A DNA stretch of 7,913 nucleotides from Ruminococcaceae bacterium UBA1438. GTDB lineage: Bacteria; Bacillota; Clostridia; Oscillospirales; Acutalibacteraceae. This document shows positions 1 to 4,267 of this stretch, piece after piece (positions within the stretch are counted from its first letter, which is position 1; each line of letters starts with the position of its first letter). The notes under the pieces were generated by a model. That model did not search any database. It was not told where the DNA came from and saw only the letters and a program-made list of their open reading frames with translations. The translations under genes were made by a program, and so were the position numbers. Where the stretch lies: contig DCTO01000043.1 in the NCBI GenBank assembly GCA_002329285.1, positions 47,734 to 55,646 on the forward strand, written 5' to 3'.

Positions 1-168
1 GACTTCAGCGGCGCCGGCTTCAACGGCTCCTCAATCGCGCTGATTGACCCCGCAAAAAAAGAGCAGATTGAAAAAACCCTGCGCGAGGAATATTTAAAGG
101 TTTATCCTCAATACGCAAATGAATTTTCAATCCACTTCTGCCAAACCGCAGACGGCGTTAAAATATAA
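1..168 (+). CDS. galK: Galactokinase (GHMP kinase family), C-terminal 55 residues
   Basis: This is the 3' end of a gene that begins outside the window. The frame is open from base 1 to the TAA at 166-168. The peptide starts DFSGAGFNGSSIALID, which matches GHMP-kinase motif 3 (the glycine-rich loop near the C terminus), and ends VHFCQTADGVKI-like (here IHFCQTADGVKI), an ending I associate with clostridial galactokinases. Galactokinase phosphorylates galactose at C1 with ATP in the cytoplasm, the first committed step of the Leloir pathway. The downstream hairpin at 178-208 closes the transcript, so this is the last gene of its operon. Another GHMP sugar kinase cannot be excluded because the substrate-binding N terminus is not visible. 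Confidence 0.72.
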   Translation, partial: DFSGAGFNGSSIALIDPAKKEQIEKTLREEYLKVYPQYANEFSIHFCQTADGVKI

Positions 169-177
169 CAAAACAGC

Positions 178-208
178 AAAGGCTGTTCCTTATCGGAACA
201 GCCTTTTT
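178..208. terminator. Intrinsic terminator between converging genes
   Basis: A perfect stem GGCTGTTCC (181-189) / GGAACAGCC (195-203) with a 5-base loop is extended by AAA/TTT on the flanks and followed on the plus strand by TTTTT (204-208). It lies 10 bp after the galactokinase stop. Read on the minus strand it lies about 17 bp after the beta-propeller stop and is followed by a T-rich but interrupted tract, so it probably serves both converging transcripts, most strongly the plus one. Confidence 0.9.
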
Positions 209-224
209 ATTATTTGTTGAATTA

Positions 225-2243
225 TTAATATTCAAACGCGTGGATTGTGCCGTTGCGGTCAATCAAATAAATGTAATTGCCGACATAGGTGCACCGGGGC
301 GAATTGCCATATTCATTATTCGAATCATCAACCATAAAATCATCGGTGAAATCAAGCTCGTTTCCGTTAATCTTAACGGTCAGCACGCCACTGCCGTAAT
401 CATAATATTCATAATAGCCATCTTCAGTTTCCGAAGTTGTGGTTACGTTAATCGGCATAGCGAAACAGCTCTTTGAAGCATTATGAATGAGCGCCTTGTG
501 GTTATACTGGGCTTCGGAGCTTGTGTCATAAAAGCTTGCTGAATCCAAAACCACGGGGTTTTCCGGATTTGAAACATCAAAGAGAACCACCTTCAGCCCG
601 TCAGTCATCATGCCGTATTCGCCCTCATAGGTTGAATAACCGATGCCGAGCAGGCGGTTTTCATCAACGGGAGCAAGCAGGCTTGAAAAGCCGTCTATCT
701 CAACGCTGCCCTTGATTTGCGGATTTTCCTTATCGCTCAAATCAATGATGAAAAGCGGATCAACATATTCATACGTGATAACATATGCCATATCGCCCAC
801 GAAACGCACTGCGCGGATGCTTTCATCATTTGCAAAGCCCGTTACACTGCCTATGATTTCAAGATTTTCATCAAGCACATAAAGATTGTTTGTTTGGCTG
901 AAATTCCCGTCCTCATCAAAACCAGACCAATCCGTGATTGTTGTGGCAATGCGCAGACAGCCATCCTTTTCATCCATTGAAAACTGATCATTAACATTGC
1001 CCTCAACGAAGCCGGTTGCAGTGAATTCAATATCGCCGTCTGAAAGCTCTGCCTTAATTATCTGGATTTTGCCCTCATAATCATCATTATAGCCCTTATA
1101 ATCGGTGTACATCCCCTCAATATTTGTGATATACATATTATTTTCATTGCAATAAACCGTTGAGGAAGCGCCGAAAATTGCCTTGGTGTCCGTATTCTCA
1201 ACGCCGCTTTCAATATTCACCGCGCCGATAACGAAAAAGCACGCATCGGTTGGGCAATCGGTTTTATAAATGCATTCGGGAGCAAGATTATTCTGCCCCT
1301 CGCCAACTCCGCAATAAGGGATATAATTGCCGTCATAAACATAATGATCTGAAATGATATAAACCGTGTTTCCGATCATGCGAGAGGATGTATAATACCC
1401 GCTCTGCCTGTATTCATCAATAAGGGCAGGGTTTTTAACATCTGCAATATCATAAACCTGAATAAGCGCTGTTTCACTTGAGCCTTCCTCATCATATTGA
1501 GATTCCTGGCAAACGGCAATCAGCTTGCCGTCCTTCAAATAAAAATCATTAATGAAAGAATAATTGTAATAATAATTATCCTCATCATAAGAATAGTATT
1601 CCTCATCTGAAGCATCAGTGCCGAAGGCGGGGCTTTCAATTGCGCAAACCCAATAAGGATCTCCCCCATTTGCGGCATAAACCTGAATTGCGGAATTATT
1701 TATATGATAAATATAAGTGCCGTCTGTTTTAATAACATCGGGCTCATCAACTTCGCTGACCTGCTTATAGGTGGTGCCGAAATCCTCGGAGCCGCCACCG
1801 CCGCCCATGCCGCCTTCGCCGCCTTCGCCGTCAGCGGCGAATTCTTCAGTGCTCTTAAAAAGGCCGAATCTGCTTTTTTTATTCTGATCAAGCATTCTGT
1901 CCACAAGGGCGTTGATTTCCCTTTCGCTTTTAAAATGCGCCAGGCCGATTTCTTCATCCTCAACCTCGCCTATTTCATCAATGGGCGCAGGCGCCTTTTG
2001 TGACAGATAAGGAAAAGCCACCGCGGAAGAAACGATAACGGCAAACGCAGCCGCAACCGCAACGCCGATTGCAATTCCCCTTTTCTTTTTTGAATTACTC
2101 TCATCAAGCTTCAAAATTTTATCCTCATCAGTGTTAATCAGCTTGCTTAACATCTGTGCTTCGCCGAGAGTTTCGGGAGCATAGATTGCCTCTTTATCAA
2201 TCTGATTATTTAAAAATTCAAGATTTTCATCTCTCTTACTCAT
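225..2243 (-). CDS. Membrane-anchored secreted beta-propeller domain protein, putative regulator of the upstream ECF sigma factor
   Basis: The protein is 672 aa from the preferred ATG at 2243. An ATG at 2249 abuts GGAGGG with no spacer, whereas the one at 2243 is 7 nt from GGAGG (2251-2255), so 2243 is the likelier start. Residues 1-51 are charged and presumably cytoplasmic. KKKRG is followed by one hydrophobic segment (about 57-80, rich in Ala/Val/Ile). Then come an acidic linker, a Gly-rich stretch (about 139-156) and a large domain opening with YKQVSEVDEPDVIKTDG (159-175), the signature of the Beta_propel family of secreted WD40-like propellers (COG4880 type). The propeller is rich in Tyr, Asp and Glu and has four clustered cysteines (about 311, 324, 330, 335) that could form disulfides outside the cell. 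It starts 2 nt after the sigma stop, so the genes are co-translated. That position and topology fit a membrane-bound anti-sigma or sensor, but no known anti-sigma domain is recognisable. Confidence 0.85.
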   Translation of the reverse strand: MSKRDENLEFLNNQIDKEAIYAPETLGEAQMLSKLINTDEDKILKLDESNSKKKRGIAIGVAVAAAFAVIVSSAVAFPYLSQKAPAPIDEIGEVEDEEIGLAHFKSEREINALVDRMLDQNKKSRFGLFKSTEEFAADGEGGEGGMGGGGGSEDFGTTYKQVSEVDEPDVIKTDGTYIYHINNSAIQVYAANGGDPYWVCAIESPAFGTDASDEEYYSYDEDNYYYNYSFINDFYLKDGKLIAVCQESQYDEEGSSETALIQVYDIADVKNPALIDEYRQSGYYTSSRMIGNTVYIISDHYVYDGNYIPYCGVGEGQNNLAPECIYKTDCPTDACFFVIGAVNIESGVENTDTKAIFGASSTVYCNENNMYITNIEGMYTDYKGYNDDYEGKIQIIKAELSDGDIEFTATGFVEGNVNDQFSMDEKDGCLRIATTITDWSGFDEDGNFSQTNNLYVLDENLEIIGSVTGFANDESIRAVRFVGDMAYVITYEYVDPLFIIDLSDKENPQIKGSVEIDGFSSLLAPVDENRLLGIGYSTYEGEYGMMTDGLKVVLFDVSNPENPVVLDSASFYDTSSEAQYNHKALIHNASKSCFAMPINVTTTSETEDGYYEYYDYGSGVLTVKINGNELDFTDDFMVDDSNNEYGNSPRCTYVGNYIYLIDRNGTIHAFEY

Positions 2244-2245
2244 GC

Positions 2246-2761
2246 TCATCCCTCCAAGCTTTTGCGTAACTTTGCAAGGCTGCGGCTCAGCTTTGAGCGC
2301 ACACTGCCCGCAGTTAAATCCGTTATCCGGGCTATTTCCCTGCTCTTTAAGCCTGCAACTGCAAAAAGCAAAACAATTTGCTGCTCCTCCTCAGAAAGGC
2401 AGGAAAGCGCATCCGCAAGCTCTGTTTTTTCAATTTGGGCGGAGAAATCATAAGAAGCTGCGGGGCCCGCCTGCTCAATCGGAAGGCTTTGCCTCATCTG
2501 AATTTGGCTTTTTATCCGTGCGGCGCAGCAGGCATTCAGAATTCTGAAAATCCATGCATCAAACGCCGCCGGCTTTCGCAGCTGCGTAATCTGGGAATAG
2601 GCGCACAAAACGCAACCTGCCACCGCATCCTGCGCGTCCTCCGGGTTTTGCAATTTATAATAAGCATAACGGTAAAGCCTGTCCTTATACCGGCCGTAAA
2701 GCTCGCAAAACGCATCCTTACTGCCGCGCTTGGCATGATTTATCAGCTCTTCATTAGTCAC
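2246..2761 (-). CDS. ECF-type RNA polymerase sigma-70 family factor
   Basis: The 171-aa product has the two-domain layout of an extracytoplasmic-function sigma factor. Region 2 (about 14-85) includes FCELYGRYKDRLYRYAYY, the DAQDAV core-binding stretch and AFDAWIFRIL. A short linker follows, then region 4 (about 115-168) with ALSCLSEEEQQIVLLF and a helix-turn-helix, LKSREIARITDLTAGSVRSKL, that would read the -35 element. Translation starts at GTG: GGAGGAGG (2769-2776) sits exactly 7 nt upstream. The stop (2246-2248) lies 2 nt before the beta-propeller start, and the ribosome binding site of that gene is inside the last sigma codons. Such factors direct RNA polymerase to stress or envelope regulons and are usually held by a co-transcribed membrane partner. 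Five cysteines in 171 aa is a little high; I attach no function to it. Confidence 0.9.
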   Translation of the reverse strand: MTNEELINHAKRGSKDAFCELYGRYKDRLYRYAYYKLQNPEDAQDAVAGCVLCAYSQITQLRKPAAFDAWIFRILNACCAARIKSQIQMRQSLPIEQAGPAASYDFSAQIEKTELADALSCLSEEEQQIVLLFAVAGLKSREIARITDLTAGSVRSKLSRSLAKLRKSLEG

Positions 2762-2816
2762 AGCCTTGCCTCCTCCAACAACGATTTTTCAAGCTTGATT
2801 GTTGTTTCATAATTTA

Positions 2817-2845
2817 AGTATAAAATATTCCGCAAAGTGTTGCAA
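2817..2845 (-). promoter_or_regulatory. Sigma-A-type promoter of the sigma factor / beta-propeller operon
   Basis: On the minus strand TTGCAA (2840-2845) and TATACT (2817-2822) are separated by exactly 17 bp, close to consensus. The start point should be near 2810, giving a leader of about 48 nt. The leader can pair CAACAA (2799-2804 complement) with TTGTTG (2776-2781 complement) just 5' of the ribosome binding site. The -35 hexamer is one end of the palindrome at 2840-2857. Confidence 0.7.
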
Positions 2846-2857
2846 TAAATATTGCAA
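2840..2857. promoter_or_regulatory. Perfect palindrome between divergent promoters, candidate operator
   Basis: TTGCAATA (2840-2847) and TATTGCAA (2850-2857) are perfect inverted repeats separated by AA. The left half-site is the -35 of the minus-strand sigma operon promoter; the right half-site ends just before the TTGAAA -35 of the plus-strand PAP2 promoter. A dimeric regulator bound here would cover both. The ten bases TTGCAATAAA recur exactly at 4241-4250 in front of spoIIE. Confidence 0.5.
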
Positions 2858-2859
2858 AG

Positions 2860-2887
2860 TTGAAATATTTTTTTAATATGTTATAAT
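2860..2887 (+). promoter_or_regulatory. Sigma-A-type promoter of the PAP2 gene, apparently leaderless
   Basis: TTGAAA (2860-2865) and a perfect TATAAT (2882-2887) are separated by 16 bp. The predicted start point, 6-8 bases beyond the -10, falls at 2894-2895, on the GTG (2895) or just before the ATG (2898) of the gene. An alternative pair TTGCAA (2852-2857) / TAATAT (2874-2879) would give a leader of only about 10 nt. Confidence 0.65.
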
Positions 2888-2894
2888 AATTCCG

Positions 2895-3746
2895 GTGATG
2901 AATTTGATTAAAAAATATAAAAATTATATCATTTTATTTTATATTCTGTATGATGCCGCTATGTGCGCTGCGGCGTTTCTTGATTTAAAGCTGGATATTT
3001 TTCTAAATAACCCAACGAATCCCGTTGCAATCTGGTTTTGCAATATGGGCGAAATTCCTGCCAAAATTCTTTGCCCGCTCGCCGGCACGCTGCTCTATTA
3101 CACAAGCGAGGTTAAATGGCAGAAAATCGGCTCTGCAATAATTTCGCTCGGCGGCAGCGCATATCTCGGAATTCACATAGCGCAATACTTTTTTGAGGGC
3201 GATTATAAATGGGCTTTCGGGGTTGTTTTCGGGCTTTATTTCGGCGTTTTCCTAATGCTTATCGGCAAGCTTTGCGTTATTCCGGAGGAGTATGTTCAGG
3301 GCCTGCGCGTGCTTGCGGTCGCCGGGGTAATAGTTTTGCTTGCGCAGAGCGGCACGATTGAGTTTATGAAATATCTCTGGGGCAGAGTTCGCTTTCGCGA
3401 TTTGCTTGCTGCCGGCAGCTATGACGCTTTCACAAACTGGTGGAACATCAACGGGCTGACGATGAATAAATCCTTCCCGAGCGGCCACACGGCAAGCGCG
3501 GGAATGAGCTATCTTGCAATGCTGCTGCCCTTTGTGTTTGATAAGGCAAAGGAAAGAAGGCTGCTTTGCTTTGCCCTGCCGCTGATTTACACAAGCACGG
3601 TTGGCTTCACGCGGCTTGTTATGGGCGCGCATTATCTTTCCGATATATCAACCGGCGGCATGGTCAGCTTTTCAATTGTGCTGATTGCAATTGCAATTCT
3701 TGACAAAAACAGTGAAAAATACTTTGCTTGGGAACAAATCAAATGA
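2895..3746 (+). CDS. PAP2-family membrane phosphatase
   Basis: The protein is 283 aa with about seven or eight hydrophobic segments (for example around 11-30, 79-99, 106-128, 137-153, 203-216, 222-238, 253-270). The PAP2/acid phosphatase signature is complete in order. K159-x6-R166 is motif 1, with Phe replacing the usual Pro after Arg; PSGH (195-198) is motif 2; T239-R240-x5-H246-x3-D250 is motif 3, with Thr for the usual Ser. Members dephosphorylate lipid phosphates at the membrane, such as phosphatidate, phosphatidylglycerol phosphate or undecaprenyl pyrophosphate; which one applies here cannot be told. It is divergent from an ECF sigma operon and shares its control region, which suggests an envelope-related role. 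No Shine-Dalgarno sequence precedes the GTG (2895) or ATG (2898) start, consistent with a leaderless message. Confidence 0.88.
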   Translation: MMNLIKKYKNYIILFYILYDAAMCAAAFLDLKLDIFLNNPTNPVAIWFCNMGEIPAKILCPLAGTLLYYTSEVKWQKIGSAIISLGGSAYLGIHIAQYFFEGDYKWAFGVVFGLYFGVFLMLIGKLCVIPEEYVQGLRVLAVAGVIVLLAQSGTIEFMKYLWGRVRFRDLLAAGSYDAFTNWWNINGLTMNKSFPSGHTASAGMSYLAMLLPFVFDKAKERRLLCFALPLIYTSTVGFTRLVMGAHYLSDISTGGMVSFSIVLIAIAILDKNSEKYFAWEQIK

Positions 3747-3823
3747 CGGCAAATATTCTTCTTGCGGCGCTTCTGCCGCATTATTTTAACACGGCAATTA
3801 TCGGCAGGATTCTTAAGAAATAA
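3743..3823 (+). CDS. Possible 26-aa small hydrophobic peptide overlapping the PAP2 stop
   Basis: ATG (3743-3745) overlaps the PAP2 TGA in an ATGA arrangement typical of translational coupling. The peptide begins MTANILLAALLPHYF and ends with a basic tail (GRILKK), so it is hydrophobic and cationic at its C terminus. The frame ends at TAA 3821-3823, immediately before the terminator hairpin. I do not recognise it, no clear ribosome binding site is present, and an ORF of this length can occur by chance, so the call is tentative. Confidence 0.25.
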   Translation: MTANILLAALLPHYFNTAIIGRILKK

Positions 3824-4029
3824 AAAAAGAAAAAAGACTTCGTTAACACGAAGCCTTTTCTCTTTTAAGGGGTAAAAATTTATGTTAAAAGCACAAGGTG
3901 CTTTTTAGAGGTAAATCCAAGTGCCAATAGGTTTTCGCCTATCTTGGACACAAACGCGGGAAGATTAACGATACTTGGCGGTATCGAGGGAAGCCTTCGC
4001 TTAAATGCCCTCATCTCTTTCCCTGTCTT
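3824..4029 (-). ncRNA. Candidate structured non-coding RNA, about 200 nt, class not recognised
   Basis: A consensus minus-strand promoter (4036-4063) predicts a start near 4029, and the terminator at 3829-3866 predicts an end near 3824. No open frame or ribosome binding site suggests a protein. The stretch folds into consecutive hairpins (plus-strand coordinates): 3986-3990/4008-4012 with inner 3991-3994/3999-4002; 3969-3974/3981-3986, perfect 6 bp; 3916-3921/3943-3948 with inner 3927-3931/3938-3942; and 3887-3894/3898-3905, perfect 8 bp. The 6-base loop at 3975-3980 is complementary over 5 bases to the internal bulge at 3923-3927 (GCCAA/TTGGC), giving a possible tertiary contact. The predicted 5' end (AGGGAAA) can pair imperfectly with TTTTaCCCCT near 3868-3879. 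I do not recognise 6S, SRP, tmRNA, RNase P or a known riboswitch. A plus-strand origin is possible: AGAGGT (3907-3912) pairs fully with ATCTCT (4013-4018) only in that orientation, using G-U, but no plus-strand promoter is evident. Confidence 0.5.
3829..3866. terminator. Bidirectional intrinsic terminator
   Basis: The core stem CTTCGT (3838-3843) / ACGAAG (3848-3853) with loop TAAC is extended, across one mismatch, by AGAAAAAAG (3828-3836) against CTTTTCTCT (3855-3863). The plus-strand side ends in TTTTCTCTTTT, closing the PAP2 transcript. The minus-strand side ends in TCTTTTTTCTTTTTTT, an excellent U-run for the RNA read from the promoter at 4036-4063. Confidence 0.8.
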
Positions 4030-4035
4030 GCCTAC

Positions 4036-4063
4036 ATTATATACCCGCTTTTAAAAAAATCAA
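4036..4063 (-). promoter_or_regulatory. Strong sigma-A-type promoter of the candidate ncRNA
   Basis: Read on the minus strand, TTGATT (4058-4063) and a perfect TATAAT (4036-4041) are separated by 16 bp. It points away from spoIIE and has no protein-coding frame behind it, only the structured stretch that ends in a U-run terminator. This is the main argument for the orientation of that RNA. Confidence 0.7.
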
Positions 4064-4132
4064 GTTTTTTGTGAGATATTCTATATTTTTAATATTTTCT
4101 GCTTTTTAATACTGTTATTTTTGTGTAAGTTT

Positions 4133-4156
4133 CACTAAAATGGCGGCATTTTAGTG
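4133..4156. repeat. Perfect 10-bp inverted repeat upstream of spoIIE
   Basis: CACTAAAATG (4133-4142) and CATTTTAGTG (4147-4156) are perfect inverted repeats around GCGG. No T-run follows on either side, so it is not a standard terminator. It lies about 46 bp upstream of the spoIIE -35 and about 70 bp upstream of the ncRNA -35, so it could be an operator for either or both. The rest of 4064-4200 is A/T-rich and shows nothing else I can support. Confidence 0.55.
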
Positions 4157-4192
4157 TTCAACAGGCATATAAGTCCAGCTGATTTTATCCCT

Positions 4193-4234
4193 TTTGATAA
4201 TATGACAAATTTTTTGCGCCCCCTGTATTACAAT
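4193..4234 (+). promoter_or_regulatory. spoIIE promoter with 21-bp spacer and Spo0A-box-like sites
   Basis: ATGACA (4202-4207) and TACAAT (4229-4234) resemble sigma-A hexamers but are 21 bp apart. From known biology, Bacillus spoIIE and spoIIG promoters have the same overlong spacing and need Spo0A~P bound over the -35. The -35 here overlaps TATGACAAA (4201-4209), whose complement TTTGTCATA matches the Spo0A box TTTGTCRAA at 8 of 9 positions. A weaker copy lies beside it (TTTGATA, 4193-4199; complement TATCAAA). Two near-identical direct repeats, ATTACAATAAA (4227-4237) and ATTGCAATAAA (4240-4250), cover the -10 and downstream region. Confidence 0.6.
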
Positions 4235-4267
4235 AAATAATTGCAATAAAATCAGGGATGTGAAAAA

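Noticed and set aside
1780..1830. Short GCC/GCCGCC repeats as a DNA repeat element
   Set aside because: They encode the Gly-rich linker of the propeller protein and vary at codon level; a low-complexity coding stretch explains them.
1704..2003. 99-codon plus-strand and 87-codon minus-strand Ala-rich frames over the propeller N terminus
   Set aside because: Both are produced by the Gly/Ala-coding repeats of the propeller linker in other frames. No start signals.
2378..2812. 144-codon plus-strand frame across the sigma factor gene
   Set aside because: It is antisense to the sigma gene, which has clear region 2 and 4 motifs and a strong ribosome binding site. No recognisable protein features.
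3870..4030. 6S RNA, SRP RNA or a common riboswitch (TPP, FMN, SAM, c-di-GMP, c-di-AMP)
   Set aside because: None of the conserved core sequences that I know for these classes is visible on either strand, so no class name was assigned.
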